In this document: positions 36,602-46,046 of the stretch, one piece after another
Position numbering within the stretch: the stretch's first letter is position 1
How the letters are laid out: each line of letters starts with the position of its first letter
Assembly: GCF_927797785.1 (NCBI RefSeq)
Contig: NZ_CAKMLL010000061.1
Span: 1-64,000, forward strand
Length of the DNA stretch: 64,000 nucleotides
Direction of reading: 5' to 3'
Source: Candidatus Nitrotoga sp. BS
Lineage (GTDB): Bacteria; Pseudomonadota; Gammaproteobacteria; Burkholderiales; Gallionellaceae
Made by a program: the position numbers and the translations under genes
Notes under the pieces: generated by a model
Seen by the model: the letters and a program-made list of their open reading frames with translations, nothing else
Databases searched by the model: none
What the model was told of the DNA's origin: nothing

Positions 36602-38443
36602 ATGACTGCTCCTACCGCCCAACAAATTCTCCACGATGTTTTCGGCTACACGTCCTTTCGCGGTGAGCAGCAATCCATAGTTGAATATGTTGTTGCCGGG
36701 GGTGATGCTCTGGTATTAATGCCAACCGGCGGCGGCAAGTCGTTGTGCTACCAACTTCCCGCATTGTTGCGGCGGGGAGTGGGCATAGTGGTGTCGCCGT
36801 TGATTGCACTTATGCAGGATCAGGTAGACGCACTTAGCCAGCTTGGTGTGCGCGCCGCTTTTCTTAACTCCAGCCTGGATGCGAACACTGCCCGTGCCGT
36901 GTCCAGCCGTTTGTTGCGGGGTGATTTGGATCTCTTGTATGTGGCGCCAGAACGGTTGCTGATGTCTGGCTTTTTGTCCATGCTGGAACAAGTGCAGGCC
37001 GAGCATGGTATAGCATTGTTTGCCATTGACGAGGCGCATTGTGTATCGCAATGGGGCCATGATTTCCGTCCAGAGTATCGCGGCCTGACGATATTACATG
37101 AACGCTTTCCAGACGTGCCGCGCATCGCGCTGACGGCCACGGCGGATGCGCCGACGCGAGGCGAGATTGTCGAGCGGCTGGCGCTGGAGCAGGCGCGCCA
37201 ATTTGTGTCCAGCTTCGACCGTCCCAATATCCGTTACAGAATAACGCTGAAAGCCAATGCCCGGCAGCAATTGCTGACCTTTCTGGAAACAGAGCACGCC
37301 AATGATGCGGGCATCGTATATTGCCTGTCGCGAAAAAAAGTGGATGAAACGGCCAGTTGGCTGCAGGAGCGCGGATGGAATGCATTGCCTTACCACGCCG
37401 GGCTGGATGCGGCCGTGCGGAGCGAGAATCAACGTTCTTTCCTGCGTAAGGAAGGCATCATCATCGTCGCCACTGTCGCATTCGGCATGGGCATTGACAA
37501 GCCCAATGTGCGCTTTGTCGCTCACCTTGATCTGCCCAAGAGCATGGAAGGCTATTATCAGGAAACGGGCCGTGCCGGGCGCGACGGCCTGCCCGCAGAT
37601 GCATGGATGACTTACGGTTTGGGCGATGTGGTTTCCATGCGCCAGATGTTGGCATCCGGCGAGGCGACCGAGGAGCGCAAACGATTAGAGATTCATAAAC
37701 TTGATGCGCTACTGGGGTTTTGCGAATCCACTGCGTGCCGCCATCAAATTATATTGCGTTACTTTGGAGAGGGGCACCCGGGCAATTGTGCCCAGTGCGA
37801 CAATTGCCTGGAGCCGATGGAGACTTGGGACGCGACTCAAGCAGCACGGATGGCTTTGTCATGTGTTTACCGCACCGGGCAGCGCTTCGGTGTTGGTTAT
37901 TTGATTGACGTGCTACTGGGCAAGGTCACGGCACAGGTCGAAAAATTTCGTCACCAACAACTGAGTACCTTTGGGATCGGCCAGTCGCTCTCGCAGACTC
38001 AATGGAGCAGTGTCTATCGCCAGTTGGTTGCTGCCGGTTTGCTCAATGTGGATATGGAAGCTTACGGCGGATTGCGTCTAACCGAACAAGCGCGCCCGGT
38101 GCTACGCGGTGAGTCCGAAGTGTGGCTGCGACGCGATGCTGAACCGGCTAAAAGCAAAATCAGTAAAATTGAACGCGGCGCAAGAATGCGTGAAGCATTT
38201 GCCGGTGCAAATGAAGACCCGCTGTGGCTGGCACTTAAAGCCAAACGCATGGCGCTCGCCCGCGAACAAGGCGTACCGCCTTATGTGATTTTCCACGACA
38301 GCACTTTGCTGGAAATCCTCAAACTTCGCCCTGGTAATCTCACCGATTTGGGAAAAGTTAGCGGGGTTGGGTTAGCCAAATTAGATCGTTATGGAGATGA
38401 TTTTTTGAAAGTAATTGAGGATGAGAGAAATGGTGTTAACTAA
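36602..38443 (+). CDS. recQ: ATP-dependent DNA helicase RecQ
   Basis: A 613-residue 3'-5' helicase of the RecF recombination pathway. Motifs: FRGEQQSIVEYV (motif 0), MPTGGGKSLCYQLPA (Walker A), DEAHCVSQWGHDFRPEY (DEAH plus aromatic loop), YHAGLD, VATVAFGMGIDKPNVRFV (shown in full as motif V) and QETGRAGRDG (motif VI). The RQC zinc site follows (C-x-H/C pattern in CESTACRHQ...CAQCDNC), then the winged helix and a C-terminal HRDC domain (LREQ-like ALAREQGVPPYVIFHDSTL). Length matches E. coli RecQ. Confidence 0.95.
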   Translation: MTAPTAQQILHDVFGYTSFRGEQQSIVEYVVAGGDALVLMPTGGGKSLCYQLPALLRRGVGIVVSPLIALMQDQVDALSQLGVRAAFLNSSLDANTARAVSSRLLRGDLDLLYVAPERLLMSGFLSMLEQVQAEHGIALFAIDEAHCVSQWGHDFRPEYRGLTILHERFPDVPRIALTATADAPTRGEIVERLALEQARQFVSSFDRPNIRYRITLKANARQQLLTFLETEHANDAGIVYCLSRKKVDETASWLQERGWNALPYHAGLDAAVRSENQRSFLRKEGIIIVATVAFGMGIDKPNVRFVAHLDLPKSMEGYYQETGRAGRDGLPADAWMTYGLGDVVSMRQMLASGEATEERKRLEIHKLDALLGFCESTACRHQIILRYFGEGHPGNCAQCDNCLEPMETWDATQAARMALSCVYRTGQRFGVGYLIDVLLGKVTAQVEKFRHQQLSTFGIGQSLSQTQWSSVYRQLVAAGLLNVDMEAYGGLRLTEQARPVLRGESEVWLRRDAEPAKSKISKIERGARMREAFAGANEDPLWLALKAKRMALAREQGVPPYVIFHDSTLLEILKLRPGNLTDLGKVSGVGLAKLDRYGDDFLKVIEDERNGVN

Positions 38444-38586
38444 GCCAAAAATCCAGCTGAAATATTTATGGAAATCACGTTAGTTACTCCAGCAACGTTC
38501 AACTTCAAGATTTCTCCAGTAGTTCAGCCGACTATTGGCACAGTGCCTCAAATCACGCTCCGCATCAACTGAGAATTCTCATACGA

Positions 38587-38635
38587 TTGACAGCCTTCAA
38601 ATTCCGCCCGATAATTAACCAATAAGTTAATTATC
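38587..38635 (+). promoter_or_regulatory. Promoter and probable ArsR-family operator
   Basis: TTGACA (38587-38592) and GATAAT (38610-38615) are spaced by 17 bp. The -10 box is the start of a perfect 10-bp inverted repeat, GATAATTAAC-CAATAA-GTTAATTATC (38610-38635), which ends 17 bp before the regulator's ATG. A dyad over the -10 and start region is the usual operator layout for ArsR-type repressors, so self-repression of the five-gene cassette is expected. Confidence 0.7.
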
Positions 38636-38652
38636 CAATTAGATAGATACAT

Positions 38653-39024
38653 ATGTCCACAAATGGCACCATAGACCATCTCAGCGCAACCTTCTCAGCG
38701 TTAGCAGATCCCACACGACGGGCGATGTTGTCGCGTTTGGCTGCGGGTGAAGCATCGGTTAACGAGCTTGCTGCGCCATTTGCAATGAGCTTACCTGCTG
38801 CATCAAAGCACATTAAAGTGCTGGAAAAAGCCGGACTCGTCACTAAAGGGCGTGACGCGCAATGGCGCCCTTGCCGTATTGACGGTGAACAGCTGAAAGT
38901 GGCGATGGACTGGATTGGTCAATACAAACAGTTTTGGGAAGATCGCCTGGATCGCTTGGATACTTATTTACTTACCCTGCAACAAAACCCAGACCCCGAT
39001 ATTAACCCTAGCAAAGGAGAGTAA
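38653..39024 (+). CDS. ArsR/SmtB-family transcriptional regulator
   Basis: A 123-residue winged-helix repressor: [20 protein letters not shown] and [20 protein letters not shown] are the classic ArsR helices, followed by the wing ([20 protein letters not shown]). It lacks the CxC metal-sensing motif, so it belongs with the metal-independent members found next to AHSA1/SRPBCC genes. It heads the cassette and probably acts on the dyad at 38610-38635. The next gene starts one base after its stop. Confidence 0.9.
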   Translation: MSTNGTIDHLSATFSALADPTRRAMLSRLAAGEASVNELAAPFAMSLPAASKHIKVLEKAGLVTKGRDAQWRPCRIDGEQLKVAMDWIGQYKQFWEDRLDRLDTYLLTLQQNPDPDINPSKGE

Positions 39025-39025
39025 A

Positions 39026-39544
39026 GTGAAAACTGAAGAATCATCTAGCCAATTCAACCCCAAACTTGACCTCACTTTTGAGCGCATTGTTGATGTTCCA
39101 AAAGAACTTGTTTGGCGAGCTTGGACTGAGCCAGCGCTGCTTAAACCGTGGTTTTGCCCGTTGCCCTGGAAAACAATAGACGCGGAGATTGATCTGCGAC
39201 CCGGTGGCATGTTTCGCACCACCATGCAGTCGCCAGAAGGTAAGGACTTCCCCAATATCGGCTGCTATCTGGAAGTTATCTCCAACCAAAAACTAGTCTG
39301 GACGAATGCCTTGTTGCCAGGCTTTCGTCCCAGCACGCCCAGCCCAACTTGCGGAGACGAACAGGTAGATTTTAAGTTCACCGCCATCATCGAGCTGGCA
39401 GACCACCCCAGCGGCACACGCTACACCGCCACGGTAATCCACGCGGATGAAACAGGTTGCAAGCAACACGCTGCAATGGGTTTTGAAAACGGCTGGGGTA
39501 CAGCGCTCGATCAATTGATTGCTATGATCAAGAAAGGCATCTGA
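39026..39544 (+). CDS. SRPBCC / AHSA1-family protein (first copy)
   Basis: A 172-residue protein of the START/Bet v1-like AHSA1 family. A GTG at 39026 with AAAGGAGAG is chosen; the frame is open further upstream but overlaps the regulator. Landmarks: [45 protein letters not shown] and a C-terminal [13 protein letters not shown] helix. Such proteins bind hydrophobic ligands in a cavity; the ligand is unknown. It sits between the ArsR gene and a second AHSA1 gene (2 bp). Confidence 0.88.
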   Translation: MKTEESSSQFNPKLDLTFERIVDVPKELVWRAWTEPALLKPWFCPLPWKTIDAEIDLRPGGMFRTTMQSPEGKDFPNIGCYLEVISNQKLVWTNALLPGFRPSTPSPTCGDEQVDFKFTAIIELADHPSGTRYTATVIHADETGCKQHAAMGFENGWGTALDQLIAMIKKGI

Positions 39545-39546
39545 TC

Positions 39547-40008
39547 ATGTCTGTCGTGACTCCCGAGAAATCCAACGAACTCATCATCACTCGAACATTC
39601 GATGCGCCAAGAGCTTTAGTGTGGAAGGCGTGGACTGACCCCAAGCACGCGTTGAATTGGTGGGGGCCAAGCCATCATCCCGCCGTCAATGTGATGTGGG
39701 ATGTGAGGTCGGGCGCTCGTTGGCGCAATTGTTTGCGTTCTGTTGAAACCGGAGATTTGTTATGGCACGGTGGCGAATTTCGTAAGGTAGTTGAGCCAGA
39801 ATTACTTGCATTTACTTTTGCGTGGGAAGAAACAGGCGAACGAGGCATAGAAAATTTAATAATTATCACCCTTACCGAGAATCATGGAAAAACGACTATG
39901 GTGCTGAGGCAAACACCATTTCAGTCATTGCTCGAGCAAGAGGGACATAACGAAGGCTGGAACAATACATTTGACCGTTTAGCGACCTATCTGACAAAGG
40001 TTATTTAA
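39547..40008 (+). CDS. SRPBCC / AHSA1-family protein (second copy)
   Basis: A 153-residue homologue of the preceding gene: IITRTFDAPRALVWKAWTDP, ALNWWGPSHHPA, DVRSGARWRNCLRS and a C-terminal GHNEGWNNTFDRLATYL helix. It starts 2 bp after its neighbour, clearly in the same transcript. The two copies are well diverged, so distinct ligands are likely. Function is inferred only from the fold. Confidence 0.88.
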   Translation: MSVVTPEKSNELIITRTFDAPRALVWKAWTDPKHALNWWGPSHHPAVNVMWDVRSGARWRNCLRSVETGDLLWHGGEFRKVVEPELLAFTFAWEETGERGIENLIIITLTENHGKTTMVLRQTPFQSLLEQEGHNEGWNNTFDRLATYLTKVI

Positions 40009-40037
40009 TCGTTTTCAACCCCAGCAGGAGAAAAACC

Positions 40038-40508
40038 ATGCAAAAAATCACCACTTGTTTGTTGTTCGACGGACAAGCCGAAGAAGCGATGAACTATTAC
40101 GTCTCTATTTTTAAAAACTCAAAAATATTGAAAGTCACTCACTACGGCCAAGGCGCGCCCATGCCAGAGGGCACAGTAATGACCGCAAATTTCGAGCTGG
40201 AAGGACGCCAATTTATGGCGCTAAACGGGCCGTTGTACAAATTTTCACCTGCGACCTCTTTCGTCGTGAACTGCGAAACGCAGGAAGAAGTGGACTACTA
40301 CTGGGACGCATTGGTCGCTGGCGGCAAGCCCAGCCAATGCTCGTGGCTAGACGATAAATACGGCGTGTCATGGCAAATTGTTCCCAAGCAACTCATACAA
40401 TTGATAAGTGACCCAGACCCTGTTAAAGCGGGGCGTGTGATGCAAGCAATGATGACTATGTCGAAAATCGTGATTGCAGATATACAGCAAGCTTACGACG
40501 GGAAGTAA
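40038..40508 (+). CDS. VOC-superfamily protein, PhnB/3-demethylubiquinone-methyltransferase-like fold
   Basis: A 156-residue vicinal-oxygen-chelate protein: ITTCLLFDGQAEEAMNYYVS, NSKILKVTHYGQGAPMPEGT, FELEGRQFMALNGP and the WQIVPKQL motif are typical of the PhnB-like (DUF1338-unrelated) group often annotated 3-demethylubiquinone-9 3-methyltransferase. No methyltransferase SAM site is present, so that name would mislead. A good GCAGGAGAA precedes the ATG. Enzyme activity is unknown. Confidence 0.85.
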   Translation: MQKITTCLLFDGQAEEAMNYYVSIFKNSKILKVTHYGQGAPMPEGTVMTANFELEGRQFMALNGPLYKFSPATSFVVNCETQEEVDYYWDALVAGGKPSQCSWLDDKYGVSWQIVPKQLIQLISDPDPVKAGRVMQAMMTMSKIVIADIQQAYDGK

Positions 40509-40582
40509 GCGGTTTGTCAGCAGGTAGTACGTGCACCAAGTAAGTAATTTTAATATTCATCAAAAATCTAGGAGAATTAACC

Positions 40583-41050
40583 ATGACCAGTTTAAAAGTC
40601 AAAGCCATTCCTGATGGCATGCATTCGATTACTCCATACATCATCTGTGCAGACGCATCGGAGGCTATTACGTTTTACAAAAATGCATTCAATGCCATAG
40701 AGTTAATGCGCCTCCCAGGCCCAGACGGCAAAATCATGCACGCCTGTGTCCAGATAGGCGACTCACAATTGATGCTCACTGAAGAAAACCCGAAATGGGG
40801 CGCACTGGGACCAAAAACATTGAAAGGCTCACCGATCACGATCCATTTGCAAGTCGAAAACGCGGACGAAACTATGGCGCAAGCTGTCGCAGCGGGTGCG
40901 AAAATTACCATGCCTATTGCGGATATGTTTTGGGGCGATCGATACGGTCAAGTGGAAGACCCGTTTGGTCACCGCTGGTCGATAGCCACCCATACGCGTG
41001 ATGTGACTCCGCAAGAAATGCAGGCGGAGATGGCCAAGATGAGCTGCTAA
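40583..41050 (+). CDS. VOC-superfamily protein, glyoxalase/PhnB type
   Basis: A 155-residue VOC protein: HSITPYIICADASEAITFYK, the MHACVQIGDSQLMLTEE strand, QVENADETMAQAVAAGAKIT and a C-terminal WGDRYGQVEDPFGHRWSIAT, which carries the usual His/Glu metal ligands. TAGGAG lies 12 bases before the ATG. It closes the ArsR-AHSA1-AHSA1-VOC-VOC cassette. A lyase or dioxygenase activity on a small molecule, or a resistance role, is possible but not shown. Confidence 0.87.
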   Translation: MTSLKVKAIPDGMHSITPYIICADASEAITFYKNAFNAIELMRLPGPDGKIMHACVQIGDSQLMLTEENPKWGALGPKTLKGSPITIHLQVENADETMAQAVAAGAKITMPIADMFWGDRYGQVEDPFGHRWSIATHTRDVTPQEMQAEMAKMSC

Positions 41051-41158
41051 AATCAACCATCATTTACCTTTGAGAATTATATTAGGGCTATGCTGAACAT
41101 GCCCCGTACTTCTAATAGTCCAAAATAAATGTGACGCGCTTCATTCTCCATAAATGTT

Positions 41159-41176
41159 GGATTGTTAGAGGTACCC
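41159..41176 (+). repeat. Solo terminus of the MITE-like repeat, diverged
   Basis: GGATTGTTAGAGGTACCCTA resembles the MITE end (GATTTTTAGAGGYGCCCT) with two changes and is followed by CTATAGGTAAAA-like sequence, as at 35041. It stands 190 bp before the IS630 transposase remnant; whether it is that element's own end is unclear. Confidence 0.4.
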
Positions 41177-41347
41177 TATAGGTAAAATTCAATAAAAACA
41201 TAATTTTTAGGTTTATTCTAGTCTGCGCAATAAGATAATTTCCTTTAGAATTAACAACCGACTAAATGGCTAGTGCAGTGCTTGCGAATTGTTCGAATTA
41301 TTCGGCTTTTTGTTTATCGTGCTCGCGTCCTTTCCACGAAGCGAAAG

Positions 41348-41895
41348 ATGAATCTGAGTACGTTGATCATTCTTAACAATGAGCGTCAAAACGAATTGAA
41401 GTGTCGCGTGAGGTCGCAGCCACTGTATGTGCACAGCATAAGGCGTGCGCGCAAAGCGCTGCTTGCTACCGACGAGGTTGGCTATTTTGAAATTACTCAG
41501 AGGTTCAAAATCAGCCGAGGGGAAATAATTGCATGGCACTATCGATTCGCCAATGGCAGCTTAGAGGCGATTCAGTCTAACTTTCCACGTAGCGGGCGCA
41601 AGAATTGGGTCGTACACAACTTGCATTGCCGCTGAATAAAGGGCGCACGGCGACCATGACACACGATTTCAAATGCAACGGCATAACGACATCATTAGTT
41701 GCGCTCAACATGCTTAACGGACAGGTATCATGCAGTGTCAGCAGCTGCACTGCCATATTTAAAGAGCAAGTCACCATGCACAAGCAAAATTCGAAACGCT
41801 TCATCTGGCCTGCCAAGGTCAATGATATTCTCCAGAATCTCAACATTCTTGCCATTCGTAAACTTGGTCCGAAGATAAATGACGCAATACCCTAG
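41348..41895 (+). pseudogene. IS630-family transposase remnant, internally deleted and frameshifted
   Basis: Three pieces of an IS630/Tc1-mariner-type transposase are recognisable. The N-terminal helix-turn-helix region is RRARKALLATDEVGYFEITQ...WHYRFANGSLEAIQ (frame ending 41635). Then, in another frame, comes the catalytic-core segment KGRTATMTHDFKCNGITTSL...ALNMLNGQV. Last is the C-terminal KRFIWPAKVNDILQN. Most of the DDE core is missing between the last two. The frame change lies near 41605-41620. The remnant runs to TAG 41893-41895 and overlaps the start region of nadB. Confidence 0.75.
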
Positions 41896-41896
41896 C

Positions 41897-43474
41897 ATGC
41901 TGCAATTTGATGTTTTGATTATAGGCAGCGGACTGGCAGGGCTTTCATTGGCATTGAAACTTGCCGATCAGCGAAAAGTTGCCGTCATCACCAAGAAATC
42001 ACTATTGGAAAGTGCGAGTGTGTGGGCACAGGGCGGAATTGCTGCTGTGTTGTCGCAAGAAGATTCTCTGACCGAGCATATACAGGATACCGTGACCGCC
42101 GGTGCAGGTCTTTGCGACCCGGCCGCCGTGCGCTATGTTATCGAGCACGCCAAACCGGCAATTGACTGGCTCATTGCACAAGGCGTGCCGTTCACACGTG
42201 ATGCCGATACCGATACCGGCTATCACCTGGCACGCGAAGGCGGCCACAGCCGTCGACGTATCATCCACGCCGCCGATGCCACTGGCTATGCCGTACAGAA
42301 AACGCTCGCCTCCAAAGTTCTGGCGCATCCCAACATCACACTGCTGGAACATTACATTGCCATCGATCTGATTACTGGGAACAAACTCGGTTACACGCAC
42401 AATCAGTGCTATGGCGCTTACGCACTCAACAGTCTGAGCGATGAAGTCAGCACCATCGCTGCTCATGACACAATTCTGGCCACCGGCGGTGCTAGCAAGG
42501 TCTATCTTTACACCACCAATCCAGACACCGTCACTGGCGATGGCATTGCCATGGGTTGGCGTGCCGGTTGCCGGGTGTCCAATATGGAATTCATTCAATT
42601 TCATCCGACCTGTCTATATCACCCGCACGCCAAGTCTTTCCTCATTTCTGAGGCAGTTCGAGGTGAGGGTGGCATCCTGAAGCTGCCCGACGGCACACGA
42701 TTTATGTCTGCTCACGATGAGCGCGCCGAACTTGCGCCGCGCGACATCGTCGCTCGCGCTATTGATTTTGAAATGAAAAAGCATGGTTTAGATTGCGTGT
42801 ATCTCGATATTTCACATAAATCAGTTGAATTTTTGCAAGCGCATTTCCCTACCATCTACTCGCGCTGCCTGTCGCTGGGTATTGATATCTCGCGCCAGCC
42901 CATTCCTGTGGTACCGGCAGCTCACTATACCTGCGGTGGTATCGTTACTGATCTGCATGGACGTACCGATCTCGCCAATCTCTATGCCGTTGGCGAAACT
43001 GCACACACCGGCCTGCATGGAGCCAACCGGCTGGCAAGCAATTCCCTGCTGGAGTGTATGGTGTTTGCCGATGCTGCTGCACGCAACATATTGGCCTCGC
43101 CGCAAAGTCAGTTCATACCACTGCCGCAATGGGATGAGAGCCAGGTGACCGATGCCGACGAAGAAATTATTATCTCGCACAACTGGGCGGAATTACGCCA
43201 ATTCATGTGGGACTATGTCGGAATTGTGCGCACCACTAAAAGACTGCAACGTGCACAACACCGCATTCGATTATTGCATGAGGAAATTAACGAGTATTAC
43301 GCCAATTTTCATGTTACAGCTGATTTACTGGAACTGCGCAACCTGGTGTTAACAGCCGATCTCATCGTACAAAGTGCGTTGTTTCGGCACGAAAGTCGTG
43401 GCTTACACTACAGCAAGGACTACCCCGATACGCGGCCGCTGGCCGCATCGACCATACTCACTCCAACTGCATAA
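41897..43474 (+). CDS. nadB: L-aspartate oxidase
   Basis: Flavoenzyme that makes iminoaspartate for NAD synthesis (with NadA). From the ATG at 41897 the product is 526 aa: FDVLIIGSGLAGLSLALKLA (FAD dinucleotide fold), SVWAQGGIAAVL, REGGHSRRRIIHAAD (substrate region), the HPTCLYHP segment, PVVPAAHYTCGGI and the GANRLASNSLLECMVFADAA C-terminal FAD loop (in part), all typical. An ATG six codons upstream (41879) is also in frame. Neither has a good ribosome site, and both lie in or at the edge of the IS630 remnant, so the native leader has probably been replaced. Confidence 0.93.
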   Translation: MLQFDVLIIGSGLAGLSLALKLADQRKVAVITKKSLLESASVWAQGGIAAVLSQEDSLTEHIQDTVTAGAGLCDPAAVRYVIEHAKPAIDWLIAQGVPFTRDADTDTGYHLAREGGHSRRRIIHAADATGYAVQKTLASKVLAHPNITLLEHYIAIDLITGNKLGYTHNQCYGAYALNSLSDEVSTIAAHDTILATGGASKVYLYTTNPDTVTGDGIAMGWRAGCRVSNMEFIQFHPTCLYHPHAKSFLISEAVRGEGGILKLPDGTRFMSAHDERAELAPRDIVARAIDFEMKKHGLDCVYLDISHKSVEFLQAHFPTIYSRCLSLGIDISRQPIPVVPAAHYTCGGIVTDLHGRTDLANLYAVGETAHTGLHGANRLASNSLLECMVFADAAARNILASPQSQFIPLPQWDESQVTDADEEIIISHNWAELRQFMWDYVGIVRTTKRLQRAQHRIRLLHEEINEYYANFHVTADLLELRNLVLTADLIVQSALFRHESRGLHYSKDYPDTRPLAASTILTPTA

Positions 43475-43567
43475 AATATGCCTTTAGGGTATACATATTG
43501 CGCAATCAAGCAGATATCCACTTGCTTGGAATGCGCTTCAACAGCAGCAACATAGTTAAATTTAATA

Positions 43568-43587
43568 AATGCGCAAGTTGGCGCATT
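43568..43587 (+). terminator. Hairpin, possible terminator after nadB
   Basis: AATGCGC-AAGTTG-GCGCATT is a perfect 7-bp stem about 95 bp after the nadB stop, followed by ATTTGGCAATTATTTATT. The 290 bp gap also holds a second dyad, CGTACGAAA...TTTCGTGCG (43678-43699), before the methyltransferase leader. The T-run is weak, so terminator function is uncertain. Confidence 0.4.
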
Positions 43588-43764
43588 ATTTGGCAATTAT
43601 TTATTGAATTGTTTAGAATACTGCCCTCACTTTGCATAAGTATATCCATTGGTGGTGTAGGACATAATGTCCAGTATCGTACGAAATAAATTTCGTGCGA
43701 AATGCAACATTAATTATTGAGCAGGCAATAGTACTTAGCGTATTTAGTCTATTAAGGAGACGAA

Positions 43765-44550
43765 GTGGAAAAAATTGAAAAAGATGTTGCAAAAGACTAT
43801 TGGGAAAATCAGGCTAAAACCCATAAAGGTTCACATCTAGCATCTTGGAGCGATAACTTTATGATTGAACTTGAAATCGATGCTATAGGAGAGCATATTT
43901 CAAGTGGGGATCATGTTCTTGATGTAGGTTGTGCAAATGGATATTCCGCGTTCCAACAATTGGAACGGCACAAAGATGTTGGCTCTATAACAGGGGTTGA
44001 TTTTGCTGAGAACATGATTAAACAGGCCAACCTTCTGAAAAAAGCTCAGTGGGTAGGAGATGTTGTAAAGTTTGAAATTGGCGACATTAACGCTTTACAA
44101 TTTCCTGACGATACTTTTGATTTAGCTTATGCCACACGAGTGGTCACCCTTATGGCTACCTGGGAAGAACAGCAAATTGCTATCAATGAATGTCTGAGGG
44201 TTGTTAAGCCAGGCGGTAAGGTGATCTTATCCGAGCCTTTTTTGGAGCCATTTACATTGCTCAATGCAATGAGGCAACTTAAGGATATGCCCCCATTGAT
44301 TGAGCATGACTCAAATCGATTCTTTAAAAAAGCTGTATTAGAGGAATTTCTCACTCAAAAGGGTTTGACGTTTAAGGTAGATGAATTTTCATCAATTTAT
44401 TACCTGGGATCAAGATTTTTGAGGGAATTGGTAACAGACCCGGCAGCATACCCTGGCTTCAACCCGATTAACCGTCTTTTTTATGATATAGAAAAAGACT
44501 TTTCTGGCGGTGGTTTTGGCATTCAGCAGGCTTATATTATTACCAAATAA
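43765..44550 (+). CDS. Class I SAM-dependent methyltransferase
   Basis: A 261-residue soluble methyltransferase of the Methyltransf_11/25 type. Motif I is VLDVGCANGYSAFQQ, with acidic residue in ITGVDFAENMI (motif II), FPDDTFDLAYATRVV (motif IV) and LRVVKPGGKVILSEPF (motif V). A GTG start at 43765 with AAGGAGA 6 bases upstream is clear. Codon use is AT-rich (many AAA, GAA, TTT, ATT) compared with its neighbours, suggesting later acquisition. The substrate is unknown. It is followed by fumC after 12 bp. Confidence 0.85.
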   Translation: MEKIEKDVAKDYWENQAKTHKGSHLASWSDNFMIELEIDAIGEHISSGDHVLDVGCANGYSAFQQLERHKDVGSITGVDFAENMIKQANLLKKAQWVGDVVKFEIGDINALQFPDDTFDLAYATRVVTLMATWEEQQIAINECLRVVKPGGKVILSEPFLEPFTLLNAMRQLKDMPPLIEHDSNRFFKKAVLEEFLTQKGLTFKVDEFSSIYYLGSRFLRELVTDPAAYPGFNPINRLFYDIEKDFSGGGFGIQQAYIITK

Positions 44551-44562
44551 AATCAGTATTGC

Positions 44563-45945
44563 ATGACTCACACCAGAATAGAGCACGACACCTTCGGCCC
44601 CATAGAGGTTGCAGCTGACCGACTTTGGGGCGCGCAAACACAACGTTCGCTTGAGTATTTCCATATTTCTTCCGAGCGTATGCCGGAGGAACTCATCCTT
44701 GCACTCGCCATGGTCAAGCGCGCTTGCGCGCAGGTTAATCGCGATTTGAATCTACTAAGCGCGGCCAAGGCGGATGCTATTGTGCAGGCGGCGGATGAAA
44801 TACTGCTTGGCCAGCATACGCAAGAGTTTCCTCTTTCTGTTTGGCAAACAGGTTCGGGCACCCAGACCAATATGAACTTGAATGAGGTGCTCGCTAACCG
44901 TGCTTCTGAACTGCTAGGCGGTAAGTGGGGCAAAGACCGTCTGGTACATCCCAATGATGATGTAAATCTCGGTCAATCATCAAATGACATTTTTCCCACT
45001 GCCATGCACGTGGCAGCCTGCCTCAGTATCACTCAATCCCTGCTTCCTGCGCTGCGCAAACTGCGCTCGACATTGGAAGAAAAATCCCGCAACTTTGACG
45101 CCATCGTCAAGATTGGGCGCACGCACTTGCAGGATGCCACTCCGCTAACGCTTGGGCAGGAATTTTCTGCTTACGTGGCGCAGTTGGATTATGCTGAATC
45201 CATAATTAATGCTTCCCTGCCCTCGCTGTGCGAACTTGCGGTCGGAGGGACTGCAGTTGGAACCGGACTTAACACACATGTCGAATTCGGGGAACGCGTT
45301 GCTGCGGAACTCGCTCGCAGCACCAGCTTGCCGTTCAAAAGCGCGGCTAACAAGTTTGCAGCTCTGGCCGCACATGACACTCTGGTGGCAGCACATGGCA
45401 TGCTCAAAACACTCGCTGCCGCTCTTATGAAAATTGCTAACGACATCCGCTGGATGGCTTCGGGACCACGCTCTGGTCTTGGGGAAATCAGTATTCCCGA
45501 GAATGAACCGGGCAGCTCGATTATGCCGGGTAAAGTTAATCCCACTCAGTGCGAAGCACTTACCATGCTGTGTTGCCAAGTCTTTGGTAATGACGTTGCT
45601 ATCAATATCGGTGGCGCTTCGGGAAATTTTGAACTCAATGTCTTCAAGCCACTTATCGTTCACAATTTCCAACAAAGCGTGCGCCTACTTGCTGACGGAA
45701 TGGCAAGCTTCGAGACACATTGCGTGTGCGGCATCCAGGCCAACGATGAACGTATTGCAGAACTGCTGGAGCGCTCGCTAATGCTGGTGACCGCTTTAAC
45801 ACCGCATATAGGCTACGATCGGGCAGCTAAAATCGCCAAGCAAGCTCACCGGGATGGCGGCACGCTAAAACAGACGGCATTAGCTCTGGGTTATGTTACG
45901 GAAGAAGAGTTCGACCGCTGGGTGCAGCCAGCGAAGATGACTTGA
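44563..45945 (+). CDS. fumC: Fumarate hydratase class II
   Basis: Iron-independent fumarase of the TCA cycle. The 460-residue product has the superfamily signature [35 protein letters not shown] (catalytic His region) and the [16 protein letters not shown]-terminal active-site loop. Length is normal. No Shine-Dalgarno precedes its ATG, 12 bp after the methyltransferase stop, so translation may depend on read-through from upstream. It converges with def. Confidence 0.95.
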   Translation: MTHTRIEHDTFGPIEVAADRLWGAQTQRSLEYFHISSERMPEELILALAMVKRACAQVNRDLNLLSAAKADAIVQAADEILLGQHTQEFPLSVWQTGSGTQTNMNLNEVLANRASELLGGKWGKDRLVHPNDDVNLGQSSNDIFPTAMHVAACLSITQSLLPALRKLRSTLEEKSRNFDAIVKIGRTHLQDATPLTLGQEFSAYVAQLDYAESIINASLPSLCELAVGGTAVGTGLNTHVEFGERVAAELARSTSLPFKSAANKFAALAAHDTLVAAHGMLKTLAAALMKIANDIRWMASGPRSGLGEISIPENEPGSSIMPGKVNPTQCEALTMLCCQVFGNDVAINIGGASGNFELNVFKPLIVHNFQQSVRLLADGMASFETHCVCGIQANDERIAELLERSLMLVTALTPHIGYDRAAKIAKQAHRDGGTLKQTALALGYVTEEEFDRWVQPAKMT

Positions 45946-46046
45946 TCTATCTAAAATTACTGAATCTCGCAACTCTAACATCGCTGACTCATAAATATTG
46001 TTGATGTTAGCTCTCTAATCCATAAATTTTAGATCTTCCCCTCTCC

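Noticed and set aside
40038-40508. Annotation as 3-demethylubiquinone-9 3-methyltransferase
   Set aside because: The fold is VOC/PhnB-like and no SAM-binding motif is present, so the methyltransferase name would be misleading.
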